This document shows positions 32,144-40,962 of a stretch of 48,988 bases of DNA, piece by piece. The DNA is taken from the NCBI RefSeq assembly GCF_029960785.1, contig NZ_JASBQE010000090.1, positions 1 to 48,988 of the forward strand, read 5' to 3'. Made by a program: the position numbers and the translations under genes. Below the pieces are notes generated by a model that worked only from the letters and a program-made list of their open reading frames with translations, was not told where the DNA came from and did no database searches. The stretch's first letter is position 1, and every line of letters starts with the position of its first letter. This DNA comes from Polyangium sp. 15x6 (GTDB taxonomy: Bacteria; Myxococcota_A; Polyangia; Polyangiales; Polyangiaceae).

Positions 32144-33468
32144 TTCGCGCTTCCGCCGGCATCCGGCGCGCCCGCGTCGGGGACCTCGCCGAAGGTGAAG
32201 CGCGCCGGGAGGTCGAGCGTGCTCGCCGGGCCGATGCGGTCGCCGAGGAACGTGCGCCACTGGATCACGTATTTGCCGCGCAACGTGCCGATCACGTAGC
32301 GCTGGTCGTTCGGCGGGACCGCGACGACGGGCACGCCGTCGACGAGCACGTAGGCGAGCATGTCGGACGCGTTCACCGCGACGAACCCTTCGCCCGGCGC
32401 GAGCGGATCCGTGGGCGGCGGGAGCGAAAGCGCCGATGATCGGAACGCCGTGACCTCCTCGCGCGTGAGGAACACGCCGCCAGGCGACGCCGGAAGGCCG
32501 CTCGGCTGGTACGCCGAGCCGGGCGGAGGCACGAGCGTATCGTTCGTCGGGATGTCGGTGCGACGCGTGATCGTGGTGATCTCGAAGTCGATGCCGCCGC
32601 CGTCCTGCCACGTGTACGCGGCCGCGAGCGGGACCTCGCCGCCCTGACAAACCGGCGTGCGCGGATCGACGCCGACGACCTCCACGAGCGCGCGGCAGAG
32701 CAGCGCCCCGCCCTCGCCGATCTCCGCGGACTTGCCGAGCTCGAGCCGCACCGAGCCGAGGCTCGAGGTGATCTCCACTTTGCGCGTCGGGAGCTGCAGC
32801 CGTTTGCCTTCGCCGACCGAACGCACGACGCCGGGCGAGAGCGGCGTGACGTCGACGCGCCGCTCGCCGAGCACGGTGCGGAGCGCGCCGGGCGGGACGA
32901 CGCGGTAGTCGGTCGCGTCGGGCCAGAGGACGATGTGACCGTACCGATCGGTACGCGCGCGGATCTCCGAGCGCTGCGGCAGCGGCATCGCGCGCGAGGC
33001 GAACTCGATGCGCATCCGGCCCGTGTCCGTGAGGTCGATCTTCCACTTCGGCGCGGTGAGCGCCGCGGCGGCCTTGATGCCGTCCTGCGAGATCTCGGGG
33101 CCGCGGGGCGCGGGCGGGACGTTGCGCGGGCGGAAGACGGCTTCGAGCGTGGCGCCTGCGAGGTCCTTCGTGGCCGGCGCCTCCGCGGGGATCGCCTCGT
33201 CGCCGCGAAGAACCCCCGGCGGCGGCGCGCCCGCGTCCGGGATGATCAGGCGGCCCGAGGGATCGGCCATGAGACCGATCGGCCCGCCTTCGGGGAGGCC
33301 GGCGTCGTGCGGCGCCTCTTCCGCCTCGGTGGCGAGGGGCGCGGGCAGGATGCTCGCGTTGGGGCTGGCGGCGTCGGTCGTCGACGTCGTGGAAGAGGGC
33401 GTGCCGGGCGGCGCCTCGCATGCGGCGAGGGCCGGGAGGAGCAGGGCGAGCGCGACAGGGGGTTTCAT
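32140..33468 (-). CDS. Large lipoprotein of unknown function
   Basis: The 442-residue exported lipoprotein has the signal MKPPVALALLLPALAAC with lipobox Cys17. A Ser/Thr/Pro/Ala-rich linker runs to about residue 125. It then has a beta-rich domain with several strands and a final GEVPDAGAPDAGGSAN tail. No catalytic motif is seen. The ATG at 33468 overlaps the stop of the HAD gene (ATGA), so they are co-translated. DAGAP/DAG-type spacers are frequent in Polyangiales exported proteins. The role is unknown. Confidence 0.75.
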   Translation of the reverse strand: MKPPVALALLLPALAACEAPPGTPSSTTSTTDAASPNASILPAPLATEAEEAPHDAGLPEGGPIGLMADPSGRLIIPDAGAPPPGVLRGDEAIPAEAPATKDLAGATLEAVFRPRNVPPAPRGPEISQDGIKAAAALTAPKWKIDLTDTGRMRIEFASRAMPLPQRSEIRARTDRYGHIVLWPDATDYRVVPPGALRTVLGERRVDVTPLSPGVVRSVGEGKRLQLPTRKVEITSSLGSVRLELGKSAEIGEGGALLCRALVEVVGVDPRTPVCQGGEVPLAAAYTWQDGGGIDFEITTITRRTDIPTNDTLVPPPGSAYQPSGLPASPGGVFLTREEVTAFRSSALSLPPPTDPLAPGEGFVAVNASDMLAYVLVDGVPVVAVPPNDQRYVIGTLRGKYVIQWRTFLGDRIGPASTLDLPARFTFGEVPDAGAPDAGGSAN

Positions 33469-34220
33469 GGTTCGAGCTCGAAGGAGTGGATCACGTGGGC
33501 GCGTGGATCGAGCGGCGGCGGATCGGGGGCGTACTGGGTGTCCACGAAGACCGTCGTGCACGCGGGGTGAATCTCCACGAACAGGTTACAGTTCGCCGGC
33601 TCGTTGTCGAAGACGGCGACGACCTCGCCGAGCCGCGAGAGCGCCGGCGCGACCTCGCGCTTGAAGACGCTGTCGGGCGTCTCGAAGGCGGGCTTCGTGA
33701 CGAGCTCGGTGCCGACGACGCCGATCGGAAAGCCGAGATCACGGAGGCTCGCGAAGGATCCGAGCGCCATGTTCGGCAGATCGCGGCCCGTCAGGTACAC
33801 GATGGTCGCGCCGCCGTCGTAACAAGCGCGCACGTAGTCCCGGGCGCCGGCGATCTCGGTGTCGTGGCGGATGTGCGGATCGTAGAAGAAGCGCTCGCGC
33901 CAGAACCGGAAGCCTTCTTCGTGGAGCGTCGGCTCGCTCACGCCGAGGCGTCGCAGCGTGTCGACGAGACCGTAGACCACGTCGTGGATGCCGGCGGCGG
34001 CGAGGGCGGCGGCCTCGGTCGGGTGCCGCGTCCGCCAGACCTCGGCGAGCTCGTGCAGGATGGCGACGACCCGCGGCCGGTTGTCCATGATCGTGCCATC
34101 GAGGTCGAAGACGACGACGCCTGCCCCCCGGGAGCGATCGCGTAACCGCTCCAGGACCTCGCGGAGCAGCCGCTTACGTTCTACCTCGCCTAGCCTTCGA
34201 TGCGTGAAATGTGCTCCCAC
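33465..34220 (-). CDS. HAD-superfamily phosphatase
   Basis: The 251-residue hydrolase has HAD motif I VVVFDLDGTIMDNRPR (nucleophile in FDLDGT, about residues 36-51), a long helical cap, motif II IVYLTGRD, a Lys in the LVTKPAFETPDSVFKREV region, and motif IV VVAVFDNEPANCNLF. Enzymes of this class remove phosphate from small molecules by an Asp-phosphate intermediate; the substrate is unknown. There is no signal peptide, although the downstream partner is exported. The start at 34220 is the first reasonable ATG; the N-terminal 30 basic residues are non-conserved and a shorter start is possible. It overlaps the lipoprotein gene by four bases. Confidence 0.85.
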   Translation of the reverse strand: MGAHFTHRRLGEVERKRLLREVLERLRDRSRGAGVVVFDLDGTIMDNRPRVVAILHELAEVWRTRHPTEAAALAAAGIHDVVYGLVDTLRRLGVSEPTLHEEGFRFWRERFFYDPHIRHDTEIAGARDYVRACYDGGATIVYLTGRDLPNMALGSFASLRDLGFPIGVVGTELVTKPAFETPDSVFKREVAPALSRLGEVVAVFDNEPANCNLFVEIHPACTTVFVDTQYAPDPPPLDPRAHVIHSFELEP

Positions 34221-34439
34221 CGGACGCTAGCCTTGGCGCAGGTCGAGGCCCCTTGTCCAGCCGAAGGTGACGGCCCGTGAGGGTGGGCTACGTAGGGGAC
34301 ACACCTTCACGTCGGCACATTGTCGCCTGATCTCCTACATTTGTTGGCCCCAGGATCCAGGCTCCCTTAACGTTTTGCCCAGCCGGCGGACGTGGCACGC
34401 GAGTGGAGATCGCGGCCTCGGTTCGTCGGTTGGAGGCCC

Positions 34440-34835
34440 ATGCGTTTTTCCAAGAAGACGGCCCTCGCGCTGACGGCCGTCGCCCTGTTCGCGTCGGGTT
34501 GCGGCAAGACGCCGAAGGACCGGCTCCAGGGGCGATGGCTCGGAGAATCGATCGAAAACGTGCCGGAGCCGCACCTCGCCAAGGCCATGGGCTGGGTGAA
34601 AGGCACGGCGTTCGAGTTCACCGGGAGCAAGGTGACGGTCACGATCCCAGCCGAATCGCCGCGCACCGGCTCGTTCCGGGTGACCGAGGCGAACGGCGAC
34701 CGCGTGCTCCTGAGCTTCCTGCGCGACGAAGGCGGCCGCGACGAGGCGGAGTTGCAGTTCGTCGGCGAGGGTCAGCTCCGGTGGAAGATCGGGGACGGTC
34801 GGGAGATCGTGCTCGTGAAGTCCGTGCAGAACTGA
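34440..34835 (+). CDS. Small lipoprotein, lipocalin-like lineage protein
   Basis: The 131-residue exported protein has the signal MRFSKKTALALTAVALFASGC (lipobox Cys21). It then has a beta-rich domain: [76 protein letters not shown]. The alternating strands and 'GRW...' start suggest a small beta-barrel lipocalin-like fold, which is an inference. The ATG at 34440 has TTGGAGG upstream. The 219-bp gap before it holds no other gene that I can support. Confidence 0.8.
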   Translation: MRFSKKTALALTAVALFASGCGKTPKDRLQGRWLGESIENVPEPHLAKAMGWVKGTAFEFTGSKVTVTIPAESPRTGSFRVTEANGDRVLLSFLRDEGGRDEAELQFVGEGQLRWKIGDGREIVLVKSVQN

Positions 34836-34869
34836 AGCGGGCCTCTCGGCCGTTCGGGATCCCAGCGAA

Positions 34870-35262
34870 ATGTGGATCCTCGTCGTGTGGGCATTGACGC
34901 TCGGGGCAGCGCTCGCTGGAAGCGCTTACACGACGCTCGAGCGTCGCTCGATCCGCGATACCGCCGGAGCGTTGTGGATCACGGCCGTGGGTCCGGTCCT
35001 CGGGGCCGGGCTCATGGGCAAGTACCTGGTCCTGTCGATCGTTCGTGACCCCGAGAGGTACAAGCCCTCGGCGGACTACGACATCTTCATCGTCATGGCC
35101 GCGCTGCTCGGCGTTCTCCTGGGTCCCATGGGCTTCGTGGAAGGCCTGCGGCATGCACATCCGCTCCACGTGCCGGCGCACGTGAACGTGACGCGAGGGC
35201 TCTTCTTCGCGGCCTGGACCATCTCCGCCTGCCAGACGGCGTTCATCGCGTTTTACGCGTAG
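34870..35262 (+). CDS. Small integral membrane protein
   Basis: The 130-residue protein has four predicted transmembrane helices: about 2-22 (ILVVWALTLGAALAGSAYT), 31-56 (TAGALWITAVGPVLGAGLMG), 71-92 (IFIVMAALLGVLLGPMGFVEG) and 108-128 (GLFFAAWTISACQTAFIAFY). No enzyme motif is visible. It starts 34 bases after the preceding lipoprotein gene and probably shares its transcript. It ends one base before the convergent CarboxypepD_reg protein gene. The function is unknown. Confidence 0.75.
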   Translation: MWILVVWALTLGAALAGSAYTTLERRSIRDTAGALWITAVGPVLGAGLMGKYLVLSIVRDPERYKPSADYDIFIVMAALLGVLLGPMGFVEGLRHAHPLHVPAHVNVTRGLFFAAWTISACQTAFIAFYA

Positions 35263-38214
35263 CTACCGCCGCACCCGCTCCCGCCGCACCCGGAGCCTCC
35301 GCGCCTTCTCCCCTGCCCCATCCGGCGCCAGCGTCAGCACCACATCCTCCGCGAGCGGCCCCGAAATGCGCCTCCGCGCATCCTCGATCGTCCGCACCTC
35401 GTGATCGTTCACCTTGAGTAGCCGATCCCCCGGCTCCACACCCGCGACCTCCGCCTCCCCGTTCGGCGGCACCATCACCACCACGATCACCTTCGCGCCC
35501 CGCTCCGTCCGCTCGCCGAGCGTCAGCGCGATGCTGCCCGCGCCCTTCGCCTCGCCCTTCGCGCTCCCCTCGCCCGGCAGCGTGATGTCCACGCGTGACG
35601 TGCTCCTCCCCGCGCGCACCTTCACCGTCGTCGACGCGCGCCCGAGGTCCGACGAATACGCCTCGATCGTCGCATCGCCCTCGGGCACGCCGACGAGCTT
35701 GAAGTGCCCCTCGCGATCCGTCGTCGCAACGCCCCGCGGTAGCGGCCCGAGCGGCAAGTACGTGGGCACGAGCCCCGCCGCCACGCGCGCGCCCGCGACG
35801 GGTTCGTCGTTCGGATCGATCACCGTGCCCTCGACCTCGCCGGCCTCGGCGAGATCCACCGCGCCGACATCCACCTCGCGGCTCGGCGCCGCGGCGACCG
35901 TGGCGATCTTCTCGTTCTGCGCCCAGTCCGGATGCGACGCGACGATCCGCACGCGGCCCGGCGCGAGATCCTTCACCTCGAACGCGCCCTCGGCATCGCT
36001 GCGCGCGCGCCGCACGCCCGCGTCCGTGTAGACCACGACCTCGGCGCCTTCGATGCGCTCGCGCCCATCCCTGCCCGTGACCTCGCCGCGTGCCGTGATG
36101 CCCTCGGCGAGCTCGTACGTCAGTTTCGCCGGCGCGATCTCCACCTCCTCGACGATCGGCGCCTTGCTCGGCCGCATGAGCACGAACCGCAGCGGCAAAC
36201 CCGCGGCGTCGGGGATTTCCACGTTGCCGTCGTCGTCCGTGAAGAACGTCCGGCGCAGCGGGACGGCGGGGTCGAGCGACACGGCGCGCACCTCGACACG
36301 ATCGAGCGCGTAGCCGCGATCGTCGGTCACGTGCACGACGACCGCGTCGCGCTGGCGCGGCAGGACGATCTCGACCTCCTTGCGCTCGCGATCCGGGATC
36401 TCGACGATGAGCCGCGCCGCGACGTCGCCCGGCGTCTCGGGGCGCGCGACGCTGATCAACACCTCGTCCGGGACGGCGGCAACCGCAAAACTGCCGCTGT
36501 CGTCGGTGTAGGTGACGCGCTCGAACGTACCGACCGCCGCCGCGATCTCGACACGCGCGCCGCCGACGGGTCGGTGATCCGCATCGACGACGCGGCCTTC
36601 GAGCGAGCCACCCTGACGCAGCACGACCTTCACGCGCGCCTCGCCGCCCGAGGTGATCGTGACCGTCTCGCTCTCGGCCTCGACGTAGTCGGGATGCCGC
36701 ACGATCGCATGCACGCGGCCGGGCGGGATCGGCTCGGCGCGGAACTCACCGTCGGCGCGCGTGACCCACGGATCACCGCCGACGCCGAGCGAGGTGGAAG
36801 CAAAGGAGCCCGCGCGCGGCAAGTCGGGGATCGGGCCCGGCATCACGCCGAGCTCACCGATGGGCAAGAGCGGCAGCGGGCCGGGCAGCGCGAGATCGAA
36901 GTGATCGTCGCGGAACTCGGCCATCGCGCTCGTCTCGTCGATCGGCATCCCCTCGATGTCCACGCCGACGACCTCGATCGTCGCGCCGCCGACGGGAAAA
37001 CCTCGATCGTCGACGACCTCGCCGACGAGCGCGCCGCCGCGCAAGAGCGAGACACGCACCTCGGTCGTGTCGTCCTCGACGGGCACGGCGCTGCGCGGCA
37101 CGAAGCCCGGGGCGCGCGCGCTGACGGTCGCGTAGCCGAGCGCGATCGGGCCGAGCACGACCACACCTTTCGCGTCCGTACGACCGTGGATCGGGAACGG
37201 GCTCAGGCCCTCCTCGGCGAGCACGACGCTCGCTTCCTTCACGGGCGGCGCGTCCTCGGACTCGCCGTCGGTCACCTTCACCGTGATGCGTCGACCTGCG
37301 CCGAGCACGAGCTTCACGGGCTTCGTCACGGCGCGCTCGAGCTCGACTCCGAGCTCCGTCGCGCTCACCCGTTCGCCGAGCTCGGCCTTGAGATCGTACC
37401 CGCCGCGCCGCAGGCCCACGATCCGCGCGACGCCGTTCGCATCGGCGACCGTGCTGCGCGCCGGCCAGAGCCCCGCGCCCGCGCAGAGCACGCGCGCGTA
37501 GGGCGCCGGTTTGCCATCGGCCTCCACGACCGACACCTCGAGCGCGCCGAGCCGTTCGAGCTTGATCCGCACGGGAACCGGACCCGGCAAGACGCCCGTC
37601 CGCACGACGTCGTCGTACCCGCGCGCCGCCACGCGCACGGAAAATGGACCCTGCCCGAGCCGATCGATCCGCGCGCGCCCATCCGCGCCGGTCATGCTCA
37701 CGAACGGCAGCGGATCCCCGCCCGTGACGGTGATCTTCGCGCTGGGGTACGGCTTCTCGGCCTCGTCGACGACGACGACGTCGATCGCCGCGGCCGGCTG
37801 GAGCACGAGCCTCACGACGCGCTCGCCGGGCCCGAGCACGACCCGCACCGACCCTCGCGCGCGCCCCTCCGCGTACGCGAGAAACCACGCTTCCCCGCGC
37901 GGCATGCTCTCCAGCGACGCGACGCCGTCCTGCCCTGCGCGCGCCTCGCCTGCGAAGTACGTGGTCCCGCCCTGGATCGAGAACAGCCGCACGAACGCGC
38001 CGGGCAGCGGCTTGTCGTGCTCGTCGACGATGGCCACGCGCACGTCGGCGTCGCGCGTGGAGAGCATCGCCGGCAGCGCGGGCGCCTGCATCACGAGGTC
38101 GAAGGGCGAGAGCCGCGTGTCGAAGAGCCCCCCCACGTAGACGAAGCACACGAGGGCGGCGAGGATCGCGACGAGGCGTGAGGGCCAGGAGGGGTGCGGG
38201 ACGCGGGCGCTCAC
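35263..38214 (-). CDS. Giant CarboxypepD_reg-repeat protein with C-terminal PDZ domain
   Basis: The 983-residue protein has one N-terminal membrane anchor (about 12-30, LVAILAALVCFVYVGGLF). It then has ten or so carboxypeptidase-regulatory-like beta-sandwich repeats, recognised by recurring 'V.D....PV.GA.V', 'T.ADG.' and 'V.GxP.G.' segments (for example GRVVDADHRPVGGARVEIAA and GTVIDPNDEPVAGARVAAGL). A C-terminal PDZ-like module (GEAEVAGVEPGDRLLKVNDHEVRTIEDARRRI) follows. Such proteins are thought to be surface or periplasmic scaffolds. I start at GTG 38214 because upstream in-frame codons include CTA, ACA and GCA, rare here; GTG 38271 and ATG 38262 are alternatives. It ends against a small membrane-protein gene. 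Confidence 0.8.
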   Translation of the reverse strand: MSARVPHPSWPSRLVAILAALVCFVYVGGLFDTRLSPFDLVMQAPALPAMLSTRDADVRVAIVDEHDKPLPGAFVRLFSIQGGTTYFAGEARAGQDGVASLESMPRGEAWFLAYAEGRARGSVRVVLGPGERVVRLVLQPAAAIDVVVVDEAEKPYPSAKITVTGGDPLPFVSMTGADGRARIDRLGQGPFSVRVAARGYDDVVRTGVLPGPVPVRIKLERLGALEVSVVEADGKPAPYARVLCAGAGLWPARSTVADANGVARIVGLRRGGYDLKAELGERVSATELGVELERAVTKPVKLVLGAGRRITVKVTDGESEDAPPVKEASVVLAEEGLSPFPIHGRTDAKGVVVLGPIALGYATVSARAPGFVPRSAVPVEDDTTEVRVSLLRGGALVGEVVDDRGFPVGGATIEVVGVDIEGMPIDETSAMAEFRDDHFDLALPGPLPLLPIGELGVMPGPIPDLPRAGSFASTSLGVGGDPWVTRADGEFRAEPIPPGRVHAIVRHPDYVEAESETVTITSGGEARVKVVLRQGGSLEGRVVDADHRPVGGARVEIAAAVGTFERVTYTDDSGSFAVAAVPDEVLISVARPETPGDVAARLIVEIPDRERKEVEIVLPRQRDAVVVHVTDDRGYALDRVEVRAVSLDPAVPLRRTFFTDDDGNVEIPDAAGLPLRFVLMRPSKAPIVEEVEIAPAKLTYELAEGITARGEVTGRDGRERIEGAEVVVYTDAGVRRARSDAEGAFEVKDLAPGRVRIVASHPDWAQNEKIATVAAAPSREVDVGAVDLAEAGEVEGTVIDPNDEPVAGARVAAGLVPTYLPLGPLPRGVATTDREGHFKLVGVPEGDATIEAYSSDLGRASTTVKVRAGRSTSRVDITLPGEGSAKGEAKGAGSIALTLGERTERGAKVIVVVMVPPNGEAEVAGVEPGDRLLKVNDHEVRTIEDARRRISGPLAEDVVLTLAPDGAGEKARRLRVRRERVRR

Positions 38215-38298
38215 GTCCCCTGTTGCTAGCGCGGTCCCAGCGAGGCGACCAGCCAGGAGCATGTACGACACCCACCCGACGATCGGTAGAATCGACCC

Positions 38299-39225
38299 AT
38301 GAGCACCTTACCCAACCCGAACACTTTGGTTCGACTCTTGATCCTCCAAGCCGCGCTCGGCCTCACCGCGCTCGCTTGCAGCGCGGAGAGCGGTCAGGGC
38401 GGATCGACCAGCAGTTCGGGCAGCTCGACGGGGGGTGGCTCGGCCGGCGGCATGGGTGGAATGGGCGGCGTCGGCGGCCAGGATCAAGGCGGCGCGGGGG
38501 GACAAGGCGGCATCGATTTCACGACCGGGAGCGGCGGCGGCGTCCCCTTGGTCGACGTCGACGTGGTCATCACGGCCGACAATGCGTACAGCTTCGGGTA
38601 CGGGAACGTCGACGGAATCACGCATTTCACGCAGGGCACGCGCGCGCAGACGGCGGGCCAGATCTTCAATTGCGGCGAAGGACCCGAGGCCTACGTCGTG
38701 CCCGCGGCCGACGCGCCTCCGTCCGCGTACCTGTACATCGTGACCTGGGACGACCTCTCGGTGACGCAAGGCGTGCTCGGGCAGTTCCGCCGCGGCGACG
38801 GCGCGCCTTTGTATACCGGCGACGCCAAGTTCGAGGTCTGCGCGACCGGCATCAACATGCAGGCGAGCCAGACCGGCCCGACCCAGAACGAAATCAACGA
38901 GCAGATCGCCCTTTGCAACAGCGGCAATGGGGACGAGTCCACGACGAGCGCGGGCTGGGTGAACGTCGCGGGGGCCGTGACGCCCGGCGCGGTCGGCTCG
39001 CTCGCGGTGGGGGAAGCCAATGATCCGGCGCCGGGCGGCACCTTTCCTCCCACCTGCCCCACGACCGTCGCGCCCCCCGAGGCGGCGAGCATCGACCCGG
39101 AGGCGCGCTGGATGTGGTATCAGCCGGGCGGCATCGCCAATCCATTTCAATCGACCGGCTCGAACACGTTCCGCGCGTATCTGATCTTCCGCCTCGCGGC
39201 CGAGGACATCCCGGATCCCAAGTGA
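38299..39225 (+). CDS. Ser/Gly-linker lipoprotein of unknown function
   Basis: The 308-residue exported lipoprotein begins MSTLPNPNTLVRLLILQAALGLTALAC (lipobox Cys27). A Gly/Ser-rich linker (28-75) follows, then a beta-rich domain: VDVDVVITADNAYSFGYGN, AYLYIVTWDDLSVTQGVLGQF and WMWYQPGGIANPFQSTGSNTFRAYLIFRL. The domain pattern resembles secreted adhesin-like proteins that Polyangiales keep as large paralogous families; this is an impression, not a match. It is divergent from the CarboxypepD_reg gene (85 bases). Downstream, the 43-bp tandem array begins 27 bases after its stop. Confidence 0.78.
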   Translation: MSTLPNPNTLVRLLILQAALGLTALACSAESGQGGSTSSSGSSTGGGSAGGMGGMGGVGGQDQGGAGGQGGIDFTTGSGGGVPLVDVDVVITADNAYSFGYGNVDGITHFTQGTRAQTAGQIFNCGEGPEAYVVPAADAPPSAYLYIVTWDDLSVTQGVLGQFRRGDGAPLYTGDAKFEVCATGINMQASQTGPTQNEINEQIALCNSGNGDESTTSAGWVNVAGAVTPGAVGSLAVGEANDPAPGGTFPPTCPTTVAPPEAASIDPEARWMWYQPGGIANPFQSTGSNTFRAYLIFRLAAEDIPDPK

Positions 39226-39251
39226 GCGGTCGCAGGGGTCGTGTTCGCCTC

Positions 39252-39494
39252 GCAACCGGTTCGAGCAGGTCGATCGACCCCCTCCACCCCGTCCGCAACC
39301 GGTTCGAGCAGGTCGATCGACCCCCTCCACCCCGTCTGCAACCGGTTCGAGCAGGTCGATCGACCCCCTCCACCCCGTCTGCAACCGGTTCGAGCAGGTC
39401 GATCGACCCCCTCCACCACGTCTGCAACCGGTTCGAGCAGGTCGATCGACCTCCTCCACCACGTCTGCAACCGGTTCGAGCAGGTCGATCGACC
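39252..39494. repeat. 43-bp tandem array with two palindromes per unit
   Basis: Six copies start at 39252, 39295, 39338, 39381, 39424 and 39467, exactly 43 bases apart; the last lacks its 15-base spacer part. A 28-base core (start GCAACCGG, end GATCGACC) is identical in all copies. It contains the palindromes AACCGGTT and GGTCGATCGACC. The 15-base interval varies at three positions only. It lies between the convergent lipoprotein and isopropylmalate-synthase-type genes. It is not CRISPR: spacers are nearly identical and too short. It may be a protein-binding or terminator-like array, or a simple VNTR. Confidence 0.9.
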
Positions 39495-39537
39495 TTCCGA
39501 GGGTGGTTCGAACCGCTCCGGAGAGCCGTCCGACCCC

Positions 39538-40797
39538 CTACCGCCCGTTCACTTCCTCGACGACCGCCAGGATCTCCTCGTCCGAGAGGATGTGGCTCGA
39601 CCCCTTGGCCTTCTTCAGGATCGCCTCCACGAGCTCCTTCGAAGGCTCGATCCTTCGATGCCGCAGCCAGAAATTCACGTTCGAGGCGCCCGACATGTAC
39701 CCCACGCAGATCTCCTGCTTGCGCCCGAACATGCCGGCCGGCACGCCCGAGTAGATCCGATCCGCGAGCCACGCGTCGCCCTTGCCTTGCGCCTTGATGA
39801 TCGCCGCGGCGTGCACGCCCGTCGCCGTGCGGAACGCGTCGCGGCCGACGAGCGGGTAGTTGATCGGGATCTGCCAGCCCACCGCCTCCGCCGCCGTGTT
39901 GCAGTAGTCCAGCATGTGCGTGAGGTCCTGGTGCTCCAGGAGGCCGAGGAGCTTCAGGTTCAGGAGGATCAGCTCCATCGCAGCGTTCCCCACGCGCTCG
40001 CCGATGCCGAGCGCCGTCCCGTGCACCCGATCCGCCCCGAACTCCAGCGCCCAGAGCGCGTTCTCCAGCGCGAGCCCGCGATCGTTGTGACCGTGCCAGT
40101 CGATGCGGACCTTTCCGTCCGCGCCATGGCCCGCGATGATCGCCTTCGTGAACGAGATCAGGTTGCGCACGCCGTCCGGCGTCGCGTGACCCACGGTGTC
40201 GCAGAGACAGAGCCGCGACGCGCCGTGATCGATCGCCATCTTGAACAAGGTCGCCAGCATGTCCGGCCGCGAGCGCGTCGTGTCTTCCGTCACGTACGCG
40301 ACGGGCAGGCCCGCCTTCACCGCGACGTCGATCGCCTCGGCGCTGCGCTTGACGATCGTGTCGAGGTCCCAGTCCTCCGCGAGCTGGCGGATCGGGCTCG
40401 ACCCGATGAAGCAGTAGACTTCCACGGGGATGCCCGCGCGCTGGGAGATCTCGATCATCGGGGTGATGTCGGAGACCACGGTGCGACCCGCGCACGCCAC
40501 GCCGAGCGGCAGGCGGTTGTCCGTGATCTCGCGGCACATGCGCAGGACGTCGTCGAAGGCGCGCTTGGAGCTGCCGGGCAGGCCGATGTCCGCGACGTGG
40601 ATGCCGATCTTGGACATCAGGTGAATCAGCCGGAGCTTGTGCTCGATGTTCGGATCCGCGACCGAGGGGTTCTGCAGACCGTCGCGAAGCGTCTCGTCGA
40701 AGAACGTGACGTCCCGGGGGATCAAGCGTCCTTTGCGCCCGATCTCGTTCCAGTCGTAGATGAGGTCGTCGGATCGGAAGTCGGGCGTGGCGCTCAT
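39538..40797 (-). CDS. Isopropylmalate/homocitrate synthase-family aldolase (HMGL-like)
   Basis: The 419-residue TIM-barrel enzyme of the DRE-TIM/HMGL-like family condenses acetyl-CoA with a 2-oxo acid. Landmarks are FFDETLRDGLQNPSV (about 32-46, the DRE-type metal motif with RDG), VADIGLPGSSKRAFDDV, the HxH-type DWHGHNDRGLALENAL, and VHGTALGIGERVGNAAMELIL. A LeuA-type C-terminal regulatory dimer is absent, so it may be leucine-insensitive, a homocitrate synthase or a citramalate synthase. The start at ATG 40797 fits the domain start; an in-frame ATG at 40827 is possible. The long frame extending further upstream on this strand is an antisense shadow of ccmF. Confidence 0.85.
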   Translation of the reverse strand: MSATPDFRSDDLIYDWNEIGRKGRLIPRDVTFFDETLRDGLQNPSVADPNIEHKLRLIHLMSKIGIHVADIGLPGSSKRAFDDVLRMCREITDNRLPLGVACAGRTVVSDITPMIEISQRAGIPVEVYCFIGSSPIRQLAEDWDLDTIVKRSAEAIDVAVKAGLPVAYVTEDTTRSRPDMLATLFKMAIDHGASRLCLCDTVGHATPDGVRNLISFTKAIIAGHGADGKVRIDWHGHNDRGLALENALWALEFGADRVHGTALGIGERVGNAAMELILLNLKLLGLLEHQDLTHMLDYCNTAAEAVGWQIPINYPLVGRDAFRTATGVHAAAIIKAQGKGDAWLADRIYSGVPAGMFGRKQEICVGYMSGASNVNFWLRHRRIEPSKELVEAILKKAKGSSHILSDEEILAVVEEVNGR

Positions 40798-40962
40798 GTG
40801 GAAGAGTATAATCGCGTTCGCTCCCATCGGACGAGGGGACGCGTATTTGCCGCCTCGCGTCGTCGTGACCGCGCCCGGCGAGCGGCGACGAGGCGTCCTC
40901 GGGAAATAGGGCGCGTAGACGTGGCCCCGGCTCCGTGGCCGGCCTAAGCTCTGCCCCCGGCC

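Noticed and set aside
39256-39270. tRNA T-arm-like GGTTCGA in the 43-bp repeats
   Set aside because: The box is part of each repeat core with no acceptor, D-arm or anticodon arm around it.
39252-39494. CRISPR array
   Set aside because: The units repeat every 43 bases with 15-base 'spacers' that are almost identical; no cas genes are nearby. It is a tandem repeat.
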